64,000 nucleotides of DNA from Flavobacterium sp. HSC-61S13 (GTDB lineage Bacteria > Bacteroidota > Bacteroidia > Flavobacteriales > Flavobacteriaceae). Position 1 is the stretch's first letter. Each line of letters starts with the position of its first letter. The notes under the pieces are model-generated. The model did not search any database. It was not told the DNA's origin and worked only from the letters and a program-made list of their open reading frames with translations. The translations under genes and the position numbers were made by a program. The stretch is taken from the NCBI RefSeq assembly GCF_024171535.1, contig NZ_JALJZV010000004.1, forward strand, positions 1-64,000, written 5' to 3'. Of the stretch, positions 1 through 9,651 are shown piece after piece.

Positions 1-95
1 GATACGCTGATACGCTGATACGCTGATACGCTGATACGCTGATACGCTGATACGCTGATACGCTGATACGCTGATACGCTGATACGCTGATACGC
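1..95. repeat. 8-bp tandem repeat (gatacgct)n
   Basis: About twelve perfect head-to-tail copies of gatacgct run from the window edge to base 95, so the array may continue to the left. There are no interruptions. It runs straight into the 78-80 bp repeats that follow, and its unit resembles the cgctgatacgcg words found in the other intergenic repeats of this window. Such an array can change length by replication slippage. No coding role is visible. Confidence 0.95.
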
Positions 96-432
96 GCATG
101 GGCATATAGGCTTAAAATTAGATATGTTGTAAGGCTGTTCCGTTTTTACGTGATAAAGCGAATTCGCATATCTGCGCATGGGCATATAGGCTTAAGTAGG
201 TAGGTTGCAAGGCTGTTCCGTTTTTACGTGATAAAGCGAATTCGCATATCTGCGCATGGGCATATAGGCTTAAAATTAGATATGTTGCAAGGCTGTTCCG
301 TTTTTACGTGATAAAACGAATTCACACATCTGCGCATGGGCATATAGGCTTAAGTAGGTAGGTTGCAAGGCTGATCTGTTTTTACGTGATAAAGCGAATT
401 CGCGTATCTGCGCATGGGCATATAGACTTTTA
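94..432. repeat. 78/80-bp repeats in alternating dimer array
   Basis: Four units start at 94, 174, 252 and 332 (spacing 80, 78, 80, 78), with a partial fifth at 410. Each begins gcgcatgggcatatagg and contains cgtttttacgtgataaagcg. Two versions alternate: one continues cttaaaattagatatgttg, the other cttaagtaggtaggttg. The true unit is therefore a 158-bp dimer, and the array grew by duplication of the dimer. There are no unique spacers, so this is not a CRISPR. Related copies in inverted orientation lie at 16.03-16.32 kb. Confidence 0.92.
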
Positions 433-461
433 AGAGCATTATGTTTTGTAAGTACTCCACC

Positions 462-546
462 GATCACTGATTACTGATCACTGATTACTGATCACACAGA
501 TTACTGATCACACAGATTACGAATCACGAAAAACGAATCACGAAAA
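462..546. repeat. Low-complexity gatcactgattact / acgaatcacgaaaa repeats
   Basis: Short imperfect repeats of gatcactgattact and gatcacacagatt, followed by cgaatcacgaaaa units, fill the gap between the 78/80-bp array and the 3' end of the hydrolase gene. Similar words recur at 23.33-23.36 kb, and attcgtg repeats occur at 23.14 kb. I see no gene or clear terminator hairpin in this stretch. Confidence 0.8.
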
Positions 547-547
547 A

Positions 548-1336
548 CTATTTTAGCTTAAAAAACTTTCCTAGAACATCAAGTAATTCTGTTTCGTTTT
601 CAATGTGTACCATATGTCCGCCTGAAGTGCTGACTAGTTGAACGGGGCTTCCTTCAATTTGATCGAGGGCTTCTTCATACGGGATCACCGTATCGTTTTT
701 TCCTAGGATTAATAAAATTGGATAGGGAGCAAAATGAAAGATGACTTCACGATCTGGGCGGATTTTCATGCCTTCCAGTGCGGCAATCATACCTTGTTTG
801 GAGGTTTTTAAAGCTTCGGATTTCGCTAGCTCAATTGCTTTTGGGAATTGTTTTTGTGCAGCTTCTCCAAAAAGATTTGAAATAGACATGGTAACAAAAA
901 TAGAACTGTTCTTCTTAACTAACTCCATGGCGCGATCGCGATTGATTTGACGTTCCTCGCTGTCGGCGCGTGAGGTAGAAGCTACTAACGCTAAACTGCG
1001 TACGCTATCGGGATAAAGTTCGGCAAAAGCCAGTGCAACATAACCACCCATCGAATGTCCTATTAAAGTGACCTTACGAAGTTTTAGTTCGGAAATAATA
1101 GCGTATACAGCATCAGCCATGTCCTCCATGTTGTGTACATAACCCGTGCAACCTGTCTCTCCATGTCCAAGTAAATCAATGGCAATAACGCGATACTTGG
1201 ATTCAAAGTAATTCATACAAGCATCCCACATAGACGAGTTTTCCAAAAAGCCATGTAAAAACACCAACGCATTGCCTTTACCGCTCTCCTTAAAAGAGAG
1301 GGTGGTGTTTTTGTGAATAATTTGTTTTGTTATCAT
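548..1336 (-). CDS. Alpha/beta-fold hydrolase
   Basis: A 262-residue cytoplasmic hydrolase of the alpha/beta fold with no signal peptide. The oxyanion-hole LHGF motif is at residues 27-30 and the nucleophile elbow GHSMGG puts the catalytic serine at about 95. The acid is Asp215 in LGKNDTVIP and the histidine is His241 in SGGHMVHIE. The length and motifs match small esterases, haloperoxidase-like proteins and MenH-like proteins. The substrate cannot be told from sequence. It reads away from the oxidoreductase at 1556, and a repeat element lies between the two divergent genes. Confidence 0.9.
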   Translation of the reverse strand: MITKQIIHKNTTLSFKESGKGNALVFLHGFLENSSMWDACMNYFESKYRVIAIDLLGHGETGCTGYVHNMEDMADAVYAIISELKLRKVTLIGHSMGGYVALAFAELYPDSVRSLALVASTSRADSEERQINRDRAMELVKKNSSIFVTMSISNLFGEAAQKQFPKAIELAKSEALKTSKQGMIAALEGMKIRPDREVIFHFAPYPILLILGKNDTVIPYEEALDQIEGSPVQLVSTSGGHMVHIENETELLDVLGKFFKLK

Positions 1337-1407
1337 CGAGTGTAGCCGTTAACTGCAAAAGTACAATTTATAAAAAAGTAACGAGTCATCAATAAATATT
1401 TTATTTT

Positions 1408-1497
1408 GGCGTCTCCTTCGGATCGGGCTGTACGTTTAATCTTTTGTTGCGCAAGCTACACAAAAGGATAACACTACCATCCCTGACGCAATAGCCT
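1408..1497 (+). repeat. Palindromic interspersed repeat (REP-like), copy 1
   Basis: A ~90-bp element begins ggcgtctccttcgg and ends near ccctgacgca, so its ends (ggcgt/acgc) can pair. Inside, atcttttgt and acaaaaggat form a second stem around gcgcaagc. A diverged copy with the same plan (ggcgt, ccttcgggtc, atctttggt/accaaaggat, acgca) lies at 56893-56980. From general knowledge, elements with this outline are common between genes in Flavobacteria. I know of no established function. Confidence 0.75.
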
Positions 1498-1555
1498 ACT
1501 ATTATTTCGTTTGACGTAAAAAAAACTTACTTTTGCAGTCAATTATTCCTTTAGA

Positions 1556-3118
1556 ATGGCTCAAAATATCAGTTTACGAATTTCTCCTGCGGAAGCGGCA
1601 GATGAAAATATACTTAAAGCGAGGATAGCACAGGCTGTTAAAGCGCCAATAAGTAAGATCAATGCCTATCAAATCATTAGAAGATCCTTGGATGCGCGTT
1701 CGAGAAATATTGTGATGCAATTGCAGATCAATGTTTTTGTTGACGAAGTATTTAAAGATGCTTTTGAGTTTTTTCCGAATCTGCAAAATGTAAGTAATGC
1801 TCAGCCAGTTTATATTGCTGGAGCAGGGCCAGCGGGATTATTTGCTGCCTTGGAATTGATTGAGTTGGGGTTAAAACCGATTATTATTGAGCGAGGAAAA
1901 GATGTACAAAGCCGTAGACGTGATTTAGCGGCTATGAATAAAGAGGGTATTGTTAATCCTGAATCCAATTATTGTTTTGGTGAAGGAGGTGCGGGAACGT
2001 ACTCGGACGGAAAACTCTATACGCGATCTACCAAGCGGGGTAATATCATAAAAAGTTTACAGTGGTTTCATTATTTTGGAGCATCAGAAGATATTTTACA
2101 AGAAGCGCATCCGCATATAGGTACTAATAAATTGCCGGCGATCATTGCCAATATGCGTAAGGGAATTGAAGAATGTGGAGGTGAAGTATTATTCGATACC
2201 AAATTGACTGATATTCAAGTGGAGGGCGATCAACTTAAGGGGATTACGCTTAACGATGAAATCAAAATTAAAACGAATCATTTGATCTTGGCAACGGGGC
2301 ATTCTGCTCGCGATATTTTTCGAATGTTGGATGCTAAGAAAATTTATATAGAAGCCAAGCCTTTTGCATTGGGTGTTCGGATTGAACATCCGCAAGCGTT
2401 AATAGATCAAACGCAGTACCATTGTGGAATTGGCGAAGCTAGAAATCCTTTATTGCCAGCGGCATCATATTCTTTAGTAAGTCAGGAAGCTGGTCGCGGT
2501 GTTTTTTCTTTCTGTATGTGTCCGGGTGGGATTATCGCTCCGGCCAGTACGGATGAAGGGGAATTAGTAGTTAACGGTTGGTCTCCGTCAAAACGCGATG
2601 GGCTTTATGCTAATTCTGGTATGGTGGTGACGGTTGATGAAAAAGATTTTGCTCAATACGGTTTTACGGGGCCTTTGGCGGCAATGGAATTTCAACAACT
2701 AATTGAACGCAGAGCATGGTCTGCGGGTGGTGGTAAATTAAAAGCGCCAGCACAAAGAATGACTGACTTTGTCGGTGGAAAAATGTCTGCTTCATTACCG
2801 GATTGTTCTTACCTACCAGGGATCACATCTAATTTATTAGATCAAGTGTTGACTAAAGAAGTACGTGTTGCTTTGCAACAAGGATTTGTTTCATTTGGAA
2901 ATAAGATGCGTGGGTATTATACAGAAGAGGCGGTAGTTGTGGCAACGGAAAGTAGAACTTCATCGCCAGTGCGTATTCCTAGAGATGAGACTACGCTAGA
3001 ACATGTTCAAATCAAAGGATTGTTTCCTTGTGCAGAAGGTGCTGGTTATGCAGGTGGTATTATATCTGCCGCTATGGACGGTGTCAAAGTGGCTCAAGCG
3101 GTTTTTAGAAAACAGTAA
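1556..3118 (+). CDS. FAD-dependent oxidoreductase (COG2509-type)
   Basis: A 520-residue flavoprotein. An N-terminal segment of about 90 residues precedes the dinucleotide-binding motif GAGPAGLFAALELI, which ends in the acidic IIIERG strand. Further on are the FGEGGAGTYSDGKLYTR segment and the C-terminal FCAEGAGYAGGI-like segment (written PCAEGAGYAGGI here), both typical of the uncharacterised FAD/NAD(P)-utilising dehydrogenases of COG2509. The ATG at 1556 leaves the N-terminal domain intact. Its substrate is unknown. It converges on the aminopeptidase gene through a shared terminator. Confidence 0.85.
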   Translation: MAQNISLRISPAEAADENILKARIAQAVKAPISKINAYQIIRRSLDARSRNIVMQLQINVFVDEVFKDAFEFFPNLQNVSNAQPVYIAGAGPAGLFAALELIELGLKPIIIERGKDVQSRRRDLAAMNKEGIVNPESNYCFGEGGAGTYSDGKLYTRSTKRGNIIKSLQWFHYFGASEDILQEAHPHIGTNKLPAIIANMRKGIEECGGEVLFDTKLTDIQVEGDQLKGITLNDEIKIKTNHLILATGHSARDIFRMLDAKKIYIEAKPFALGVRIEHPQALIDQTQYHCGIGEARNPLLPAASYSLVSQEAGRGVFSFCMCPGGIIAPASTDEGELVVNGWSPSKRDGLYANSGMVVTVDEKDFAQYGFTGPLAAMEFQQLIERRAWSAGGGKLKAPAQRMTDFVGGKMSASLPDCSYLPGITSNLLDQVLTKEVRVALQQGFVSFGNKMRGYYTEEAVVVATESRTSSPVRIPRDETTLEHVQIKGLFPCAEGAGYAGGIISAAMDGVKVAQAVFRKQ

Positions 3119-3136
3119 CAAGAAAATAGTGATAAG

Positions 3137-3186
3137 AAAACAGTAGCCGCTGAACAGTTCAATTTCTGTTCAGCGGTTACTGTTTT
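3137..3186. terminator. Bidirectional intrinsic terminator
   Basis: A long hairpin, aacagtagccgctgaacag pairing with ctgttcagcggttactgtt with one or two wobble pairs, sits between the convergent genes ending at 3118 and 3188. It has A-rich and T-rich flanks that could serve both strands. Confidence 0.75.
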
Positions 3187-3187
3187 A

Positions 3188-4477
3188 CTAATTCATCAAA
3201 TCCTCAATTTCATCCGCTAAAATTGGGATGTTTTTCATAAGGTTGATCGGTTCTCCTTGTTGTTGTATTACAACGTTGTCTTCAATTCGAATTCCAAAAC
3301 CTTCTTCTGGGATGTAAATACCGGGTTCAACGGTAAAAACCATATTGGCTTCCATCGGGAGGTGTAGTAATCCGTAATCGTGTGTGTCTAGACCCATGTG
3401 GTGTGAGGTTCCGTGCATAAAATATTTTTTGTAAGCGGGCCAGGCTGGATCTTCATTTTGTATATCGGCTTTATCGATTAGACCGAGACCTAATAGTTCT
3501 GAAGTCATAATCTTACCTACTTCTTCGTGATAGGATCTCCATAGAGTACCTGGGGCCAACATTTTTGTAGCTTCATTTTTTACGCGTAATACCGCATCAT
3601 AAACTTGGCGTTGACGTTTGCTGTAGCGACCATTAACGGGTATCGTTCTCGATAGATCACTGGAGTAATTGGCGTATTCTGCAGCCGTGTCAAACAAGAT
3701 GATGTCGCCTGATAAGCATTGCTGATTGTTTTCAATATAATGCAGTACATTGCTGTTGTTTCCTGCTGCGATAATCGGGGTATAGGCAAATCCTTTGGAG
3801 CGATTTCTTATAAATTCGTGTATTAATTCTGCTTCGATTTCGTATTCCCAAACTCCGGGTTTTACAAAATTCAAAATGCGTCGAAAACCTTTTTCGGTAA
3901 TGTCGCAGGCCTGTTGAATTAATGCAATTTCCTCGGGTTCTTTGATCGAGCGAATCTTTTGAAGTATCGGATTGCTTTTTGCAACGCGGTGAGCGGGATA
4001 GGTTTCTTTCCACCATTTGATAAAACGATCTTCGCGTGTTTGTGTTTCTACAGCAGAACGATAGTGCTCGTTGGTGTTGATATACATGGTTTCGGCATAA
4101 GCCATTAATTCCTTTAGAACCTTTTGGAAGTCATCAAGCCAATATACCGTTTTGATACCGGATACTTCAAAGGCTTGTTCTTTGGTTAATTTGGCGCCTT
4201 CCCAAACAGCGATGTGCTCGTTGGTTTCGCGTACAAAGAGAATTTCTCGTTGACTCTCGAAGGGAGCATCTGGAAACAAAACTAAAACCGACTCCTCTTG
4301 ATCAACACCACTCAGATAAAAAATATCACGGTGCTGGGCAAAGGGTAAAGTGCTGTCGGCGCTTACAGGATATATATCGTTGGAATTGAATACGGCTATG
4401 CTGTTTGGGGACATAGCTGCTGTGAATTTTTTTCTATTCTTAATAAATAAATTACTGTCTATCTGTTTATATTTCAT
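3188..4477 (-). CDS. pepP: Xaa-Pro aminopeptidase (M24B)
   Basis: A 429-residue pita-bread metallopeptidase that removes N-terminal residues preceding proline. The creatinase-like N-terminal domain covers roughly residues 1-170. The catalytic domain shows the metal ligands in order: two aspartates in FDTAAEYANYSSDLSRT, the histidine in HGTSHHMGLDTHDYG, and glutamates in FTVEPGIYIPEEG and IRIEDNVV. The length is normal for bacterial aminopeptidase P. No signal peptide is seen, so it should be cytoplasmic. It ends at the shared hairpin with the flavoprotein gene. Confidence 0.92.
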   Translation of the reverse strand: MKYKQIDSNLFIKNRKKFTAAMSPNSIAVFNSNDIYPVSADSTLPFAQHRDIFYLSGVDQEESVLVLFPDAPFESQREILFVRETNEHIAVWEGAKLTKEQAFEVSGIKTVYWLDDFQKVLKELMAYAETMYINTNEHYRSAVETQTREDRFIKWWKETYPAHRVAKSNPILQKIRSIKEPEEIALIQQACDITEKGFRRILNFVKPGVWEYEIEAELIHEFIRNRSKGFAYTPIIAAGNNSNVLHYIENNQQCLSGDIILFDTAAEYANYSSDLSRTIPVNGRYSKRQRQVYDAVLRVKNEATKMLAPGTLWRSYHEEVGKIMTSELLGLGLIDKADIQNEDPAWPAYKKYFMHGTSHHMGLDTHDYGLLHLPMEANMVFTVEPGIYIPEEGFGIRIEDNVVIQQQGEPINLMKNIPILADEIEDLMN

Positions 4478-4712
4478 AATTTTGATGTTTAATTCCTACA
4501 TGGTTTTTCAAAGTTACAGACTTTTCTTTTAATACGCTTTTAAACCGATGTGAAATCTAGTTGTAATCGGTGGATTTGGAGCTTTTAAGGCGAGTTGACT
4601 GAAGGTATCGATGGTGGCTGAAGAATCGTTATAAATATCAATAATAGATTAAAATCTTTATTATAGGGCTATTGCGAGCTAAGGAATATTGAAAAACACA
4701 AAATAACTATTC

Positions 4713-5567
4713 ATGAAACAGTATATCATTGCCCTCATTATATTTATAAGTCCGATATTGGTTCAGGCTCAAAATCCGCTACCATATGTCTTATATACCA
4801 AGGATGGAAAGCAAACGAACTTTAACAAACTGATTAAAGATGCTTCTAAAAAAGACGTGGTACTTTTTGGTGAATTTCACGATAATTCTATAGTGCATTG
4901 GTTGCAATTAAAACTGGCTCAGGCATTGGTAGAAAAACAAGCTGTTGTGTTTGGCGCTGAAATGTTTGAGGCGGACAATCAATCGGGATTGGATAAATAT
5001 TTAGCTGGTGAGGTCGATCAAAAAGGAATGGATTCCCTGGTGCGTTTATGGAATAATTATAAAACAGATTATAAGCCATTGGTCGATTTGGCGAAGAATA
5101 AAAACCTGGATTTTTTTGCTACAAATGTGCCGAGAAGGTATGCGAGTAAGGTATTTAAAGAGGGGGTTGAATCCTTGGATTTGTTGAGCGATCAGGAAAA
5201 AGTTTGGATGGCACCTTTGCCATTTCCATATGATAAAAATTTGCCGGGTTATCTTAAAATGATGAAAATGTTTGAGGATCATGCAAATGATAATTTGCCC
5301 AAGGCACAAGCGATAAAAGATGCTACTATGGCATATTTTATAAAAAAGAATCACGTGCCTAATACGTTGTTTTTGCATTTTAACGGCAGTTATCACAGCG
5401 ATAATTACGAGGGTATCAATTGGTATTTGAATATTTATAGTCCTGATTTAAAGGTGTTAACGATTTCAACGGTATCTCAACAAGATCTTTCTAAGTTGGA
5501 AAAAGAACATTTTGATAAAGCGGATTATATTATTGTTACAGATATGGATATGACTAAAACATTTTAG
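4713..5567 (+). CDS. ChaN-family (DUF399) exported protein
   Basis: A 284-residue protein with an N-terminal signal peptide of about 19 residues (hydrophobic run ending LVQAQ). The VVLFGEFHDNSIVHWLQ motif near residue 50 is the hallmark of the ChaN/DUF399 family, whose characterised member binds haem and is iron regulated. No lipobox cysteine is visible, unlike many ChaN proteins. A role in haem or iron handling in the periplasm is inferred from the family only. The gene stands alone upstream of the sdh promoter. Confidence 0.78.
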   Translation: MKQYIIALIIFISPILVQAQNPLPYVLYTKDGKQTNFNKLIKDASKKDVVLFGEFHDNSIVHWLQLKLAQALVEKQAVVFGAEMFEADNQSGLDKYLAGEVDQKGMDSLVRLWNNYKTDYKPLVDLAKNKNLDFFATNVPRRYASKVFKEGVESLDLLSDQEKVWMAPLPFPYDKNLPGYLKMMKMFEDHANDNLPKAQAIKDATMAYFIKKNHVPNTLFLHFNGSYHSDNYEGINWYLNIYSPDLKVLTISTVSQQDLSKLEKEHFDKADYIIVTDMDMTKTF

Positions 5568-5679
5568 TTTTTTTTAAATATTTGTTAACATTTTGGCTTT
5601 TTTAGTAGTGTAATTTTTTTTTTCCTTTAAAACAAAGGGGTTTCAGCTTGTTTATACCGAATATAAATAAATACGCTCC

Positions 5680-5711
5680 TTTGTTAGTGTGTGGATTTAA
5701 CTGTATTTTTG
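5680..5711 (+). promoter_or_regulatory. Bacteroidota-type promoter for sdhCAB
   Basis: TTTG at 5680-5683 and TATTTTTG at 5704-5711 are separated by 20 bases. This matches the Bacteroidota sigma-ABfr consensus TTTG-N19/20-TAnnTTTG. Transcription should start near 5718, about 30 bases before the sdhC ATG. Confidence 0.7.
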
Positions 5712-5748
5712 TTTTGATTTTTTTCACGAAAACTATTAAAATTACACT

Positions 5749-6561
5749 ATGGCAAAATCTGCACTTTTAAAGTCGTCAATCGGTAAGAAATACTGGATGG
5801 CTCTTACGGGTTTATTTTTATGCGTGTTTTTGGTAGGTCACTTAGCAGGTAACCTTCAGTTGATCTTCGGTACTCAGTTGCAGTTCAACGAGTATGCCTT
5901 GTTCATGACTTCCAATCCAGCGGTAAAAATTCTTTCTTACGTAACGTACATTTCAATCTTATTCCACGCAATTGATGGAATTTTATTGACAATCCAAAAC
6001 AAAAAAGCACGACCAATCGGTTATGCCAAGAACAATGCTGCTTCAAACAGCGCTTGGCAGTCGAGAAACATGGCGGTTTTGGGGACGTTAATCTTGGTAT
6101 TCATTGCCACTCACATGATGAATTTTTGGGCGAAGATGCATTTTGAAGAAATGCCTTTGCACACAACGACTATTGAGGTACAACCGGGTATGGCTCAAGA
6201 TTTTTATGTGACCACTCAAGGAGGATATTTGCCTAAAGATGGAGTAGAAATTAAAAATAAAACTGATTTTTATGATCCGACTGCTAAAGTTAAAATAGCA
6301 CAAGGGTACAAAGATTTGCATACCATAACTGTTGCCTTTTTTAAAGATGCAAAATACGGTTTGGCATTTACTGCTTTTTATGTGTTTTCAATGTTGGTTT
6401 TAGCCTTCCACTTAATGCATGGATTTAAAAGTGCTTTCCAGTCTCTAGGGGCTAATAATCCTAGATATAATGGTTTGATTTCAGCTACAGGTATAGGGTT
6501 CTCTATTATCGTGCCTTTGCTATTTGCTATCATTCCAATTTACATTCATTTTATTAAGTAG
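5749..6561 (+). CDS. sdhC: Succinate dehydrogenase cytochrome b subunit
   Basis: A 270-residue integral membrane subunit that anchors the succinate dehydrogenase and passes electrons to menaquinone through haem. It has about five hydrophobic helices with histidines well placed as haem ligands ([32 protein letters not shown]). One long cytochrome subunit in place of separate SdhC and SdhD is the type-B arrangement usual in Bacteroidota. It is the first gene of sdhCAB and lies 17 bases ahead of sdhA. Confidence 0.93.
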   Translation: MAKSALLKSSIGKKYWMALTGLFLCVFLVGHLAGNLQLIFGTQLQFNEYALFMTSNPAVKILSYVTYISILFHAIDGILLTIQNKKARPIGYAKNNAASNSAWQSRNMAVLGTLILVFIATHMMNFWAKMHFEEMPLHTTTIEVQPGMAQDFYVTTQGGYLPKDGVEIKNKTDFYDPTAKVKIAQGYKDLHTITVAFFKDAKYGLAFTAFYVFSMLVLAFHLMHGFKSAFQSLGANNPRYNGLISATGIGFSIIVPLLFAIIPIYIHFIK

Positions 6562-6578
6562 TCATAAAACAATTGATT

Positions 6579-8579
6579 ATGAAATTAGATTCAAAGATTC
6601 CCAATGGACCTATCGATAAGAAATGGTCAGAATATAAAGATCACATCAGTTTAGTAAACCCTGCAAACAAACGTAATATCGATGTCATTATCGTGGGTAC
6701 AGGTTTAGCTGGAGGTTCTGCTGCTGCGACATTAGCTGAGTTAGGATATAACGTTAAAGCTTTTTGTTATCAAGATTCTCCAAGACGTGCGCACTCGATT
6801 GCGGCTCAAGGAGGTATCAATGCTTCGAAAAACTATCAAGGTGATGGGGATTCGGTTCATAGATTGTTCTACGATACCGTAAAAGGTGGAGATTATAGAG
6901 CTCGTGAGGCAAACGTTCACCGTTTAGCTGAAGTATCAGAAAACATCATTGACCAATGTGTAGCTCAAGGAGTTCCTTTTGCACGTGATTATGGTGGACT
7001 TTTAGACAACCGTTCTTTTGGTGGTGTACAGGTTTCTCGTACTTTTTATGCTAAAGGACAAACTGGACAACAATTGCTTTTAGGAGCTTATTCTGCTATG
7101 AACCGTCAAATCGGTCGTGGTAAAATAAAAATGTACAACCGTCACGAAATGTTAGATATCGTGGTTGTTGACGGTAAAGCAAGAGGAATTATCGCTCGTA
7201 ACTTAATCAGTGGTAAAATCGAACGTCATTCTGCTCACGCAGTAGTTATCGCTACTGGTGGTTATGGAAACGTATTCTTTTTGTCTACCAATGCAATGGG
7301 TTCTAATGCTACAGCAGCTTGGAAAGCGCACAAAAGAGGTGCTTACTTTGCAAACCCTTGTTATACGCAAATTCACCCTACATGTATCCCGGTTACAGGA
7401 GATCACCAATCAAAATTAACTTTGATGTCGGAATCGCTTCGTAATGATGGACGTATTTGGGTGCCAAAGAAAAAAGAAGATGCCTTGGCAATTAGAGAAG
7501 GGAAATTAAAACCGACTCAAATTGCTGAAGCAGATAGAGATTATTATTTAGAAAGAAGATATCCTTCTTTCGGTAACTTAGTGCCTCGTGATGTGGCATC
7601 TCGTGCTGCTAAAGAGCGTTGTGATGCAGGTTATGGTGTTAATGCTACTGGAGAAGCTGTTTATTTGGATTTCGCTTCTGCAATCGAACGTTACGGGAAA
7701 GAGCAAGCGAGAATCCAGCATTTAGATGAAAACGATGCCAAATTGGTTTACAAATTGGGTCGTGATCTAGTGGAGAATAAATATGGAAACCTTTTCCAAA
7801 TGTATGAGAAAATCGTTGACGAGGATCCATATGTTACACCGATGATGATTTATCCAGCAGTTCACTACACTATGGGTGGAATCTGGGTGGATTATAACTT
7901 GATGACAACCATTGAAGGATGTTACTGTATCGGAGAAGCAAACTTCTCAGATCACGGAGCAAACCGTTTGGGGGCATCGGCATTAATGCAAGGTTTGGGT
8001 GATGGATATTTCGTATTGCCTTACACGATCGGAGATTATTTATCTCAGGATATTCGTACAGGTGAAATTCCTACAGACCTTCCAGAATTTAACGAAGCAG
8101 AGAAAAACGTTACCGATATGATTGATCACTTGATGAATAATAAAGGAACGCATTCTGTAGATTATTTCCATAAGAAATTAGGGAAAATCATGTGGGATAA
8201 GGTAGGTATGGCTCGTAATGCTAATGGGTTGACCGAAGCGATGAGCGAGATTGCTGTTTTAAGAGAAGAATTTTACAAAGATGTTAGAGTATCGGGTAGT
8301 GCAGACAGCTTTAACCAAGAATTGGAAAAAGCATTAAGAGTAGCCGATTTCTTAGAACTAGGAGAATTGTTTGCTAAAGATGCCTTGCATAGAGAAGAAT
8401 CTTGTGGTGGACACTTCCGTGAGGAACACCAAACTGAGGATGGTGAAGCGAAACGTGACGATGAGAACTTCGCATACGTAGCTGCTTGGGAATACAAAGG
8501 CAATCCAAGTGAATCAGTGCTTCATAAAGAAGACTTGGTTTATGAAAACATTAAATTGGTAACTCGTAGTTATAAATAA
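6579..8579 (+). CDS. sdhA: Succinate dehydrogenase flavoprotein subunit
   Basis: A 666-residue flavoprotein that oxidises succinate to fumarate in the TCA cycle. The FAD-binding motif [19 protein letters not shown] is near residue 40, and [13 protein letters not shown] carries the histidine that covalently holds FAD. The segment [16 protein letters not shown] is the conserved substrate/FAD loop. I chose the ATG at 6579 over an in-frame TTG two codons upstream. The C-terminal [10 protein letters not shown] segment is typical. It is the middle gene of sdhCAB. Confidence 0.96.
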   Translation: MKLDSKIPNGPIDKKWSEYKDHISLVNPANKRNIDVIIVGTGLAGGSAAATLAELGYNVKAFCYQDSPRRAHSIAAQGGINASKNYQGDGDSVHRLFYDTVKGGDYRAREANVHRLAEVSENIIDQCVAQGVPFARDYGGLLDNRSFGGVQVSRTFYAKGQTGQQLLLGAYSAMNRQIGRGKIKMYNRHEMLDIVVVDGKARGIIARNLISGKIERHSAHAVVIATGGYGNVFFLSTNAMGSNATAAWKAHKRGAYFANPCYTQIHPTCIPVTGDHQSKLTLMSESLRNDGRIWVPKKKEDALAIREGKLKPTQIAEADRDYYLERRYPSFGNLVPRDVASRAAKERCDAGYGVNATGEAVYLDFASAIERYGKEQARIQHLDENDAKLVYKLGRDLVENKYGNLFQMYEKIVDEDPYVTPMMIYPAVHYTMGGIWVDYNLMTTIEGCYCIGEANFSDHGANRLGASALMQGLGDGYFVLPYTIGDYLSQDIRTGEIPTDLPEFNEAEKNVTDMIDHLMNNKGTHSVDYFHKKLGKIMWDKVGMARNANGLTEAMSEIAVLREEFYKDVRVSGSADSFNQELEKALRVADFLELGELFAKDALHREESCGGHFREEHQTEDGEAKRDDENFAYVAAWEYKGNPSESVLHKEDLVYENIKLVTRSYK

Positions 8580-8631
8580 TATTGAGTATTAGATCTCTTT
8601 TAGATCAGTATTCACTGTAAAAATTCGATAT

Positions 8632-9375
8632 ATGAATCTTACTTTAAAAATATGGCGTCAGAAAAACGCCCAAGATAAGGGTCAGATGGTTGATTATAAA
8701 ATCAGCGGAATTGAACCTGATATGTCTTTCTTGGAAATGTTGGATGTTTTAAACAACCAATTAGTAGAGAAAGGCGACGATGCTGTAGCATTTGATCACG
8801 ATTGTCGTGAAGGAATCTGCGGTATGTGTTCGTTGTTTATCAACGGAGAAGCTCATGGACCAGACCGTGGTATCACCACTTGTCAGTTGCACATGAGAAA
8901 GTTTAAAGATGGTGACACGATTTACATCGAGCCGTTTAGAGCGAAAGCATTTCCAGTAATCAAAGATTTAGTTGTTGATAGAACTTCTTTCGATAGAATT
9001 CAACATGCAGGTGGATTTATTTCTGTAAATACTTCGGGTAATACGCAAGATGCCAACAACATTCCTATTCCTAAACACGATGCAGACCGCGCTTTTGATG
9101 CAGCTACTTGTATCGGTTGTGGGGCTTGTGTGGCTACTTGTAAAAACTCTTCAGCAATGTTGTTCGTTTCTGCAAAAGTATCTCAATTCGCTTTGTTACC
9201 CCAAGGACGTATTGAAGCTACAGAACGTGTGTTGAACATGGTAGAGCAAATGGATCATGAAGGTTTTGGTAACTGTACCAATACGGGAGCTTGTGAAGTA
9301 GAATGTCCAAAAGGAATTTCTTTGGAAAACATCGCTCGTATGAATAGAGAATATTTAAAAGCTAGTTTTAAATAA
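8632..9375 (+). CDS. sdhB: Succinate dehydrogenase iron-sulfur subunit
   Basis: A 247-residue electron-transfer subunit. The plant-type ferredoxin domain has CREGICGMC for the [2Fe-2S] cluster. The C-terminal domain has [11 protein letters not shown] and [14 protein letters not shown] for the [4Fe-4S] and [3Fe-4S] clusters. It closes the sdhCAB operon, and a strong terminator follows 24 bases later. Confidence 0.96.
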   Translation: MNLTLKIWRQKNAQDKGQMVDYKISGIEPDMSFLEMLDVLNNQLVEKGDDAVAFDHDCREGICGMCSLFINGEAHGPDRGITTCQLHMRKFKDGDTIYIEPFRAKAFPVIKDLVVDRTSFDRIQHAGGFISVNTSGNTQDANNIPIPKHDADRAFDAATCIGCGACVATCKNSSAMLFVSAKVSQFALLPQGRIEATERVLNMVEQMDHEGFGNCTNTGACEVECPKGISLENIARMNREYLKASFK

Positions 9376-9398
9376 GCAACCTATATTATTTTAAAAAA

Positions 9399-9433
9399 CC
9401 GGCTATCTCAAACTGTAGATAGCCGGTTTTTTG
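9399..9433 (+). terminator. Intrinsic terminator of sdhCAB
   Basis: A perfect 10-bp stem, ccggctatct/agatagccgg, with an 8-base loop is followed by a T run. Confidence 0.9.
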
Positions 9434-9479
9434 TTTAAAGATGTTGGTGTTTAAACGGTTCTTAATTTGGTTCCGGTTA

Positions 9480-9499
9480 CACATTTCACGTGGAATGTG
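9480..9499. promoter_or_regulatory. 20-bp near-perfect palindrome upstream of metH promoter
   Basis: CACATTTCACGTGGAATGTG reads the same on both strands except for one symmetric pair (T486/G493), with CACGTG at its centre. It ends 32 bases upstream of the -33 element of the metH promoter, a position that suits a dimeric activator. The binding protein is unknown. I did not find another copy in this window. Confidence 0.55.
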
Positions 9500-9531
9500 A
9501 TGTAGTATTCTATCAAATACAGATCTAGATG

Positions 9532-9561
9532 TTGGAATTTACTTTTTTTTTTATACATTTG
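9532..9561 (+). promoter_or_regulatory. Bacteroidota-type promoter for the metH leader
   Basis: TTG at 9532-9534 and TACATTTG at 9554-9561 are separated by 19 bases. TACATTTG is a full match to TAnnTTTG. The start of transcription would fall near 9568, about 12 bases before the first leader ATG. Confidence 0.75.
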
Positions 9562-9579
9562 AAGCTTCTAATAAGAATA

Positions 9580-9651
9580 ATGACAAACACTAGATTAAAT
9601 ATGGCAATGATGATGATGTGGAGAAATTCCGCAGAGGTCGCTATTGCTTAA
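9580..9651 (+). CDS. Methionine-rich leader peptide 1 (metH attenuator)
   Basis: A 23-codon ORF directly downstream of the promoter. Residues 8-19 read MAMMMMWRNSAE, so five of six consecutive codons are Met, four of them in an unbroken run. An intrinsic terminator begins 22 bases after the stop codon. Codons 17-20 contain gcagagg, which can pair with the 5' arm of that terminator. This is the arrangement of a classical leader peptide in which ribosomes stalled at Met codons for lack of Met-tRNA would favour the antiterminator. It has no homology to a functional protein that I recognise, and translation is inferred. Confidence 0.75.
   Translation: MTNTRLNMAMMMMWRNSAEVAIA

Noticed and set aside
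94..432. Possible CRISPR array
   Set aside because: The repeat units are contiguous and 78-80 bp long without unique spacers, and no cas genes are present in the window.
276..467. 63-codon minus-strand ORF with repeated LYAHAQ...EFxLSRKN blocks
   Set aside because: It is entirely made of the 78/80-bp repeat read in one frame. The peptide repeat mirrors the DNA repeat, and there is no start context or homology.
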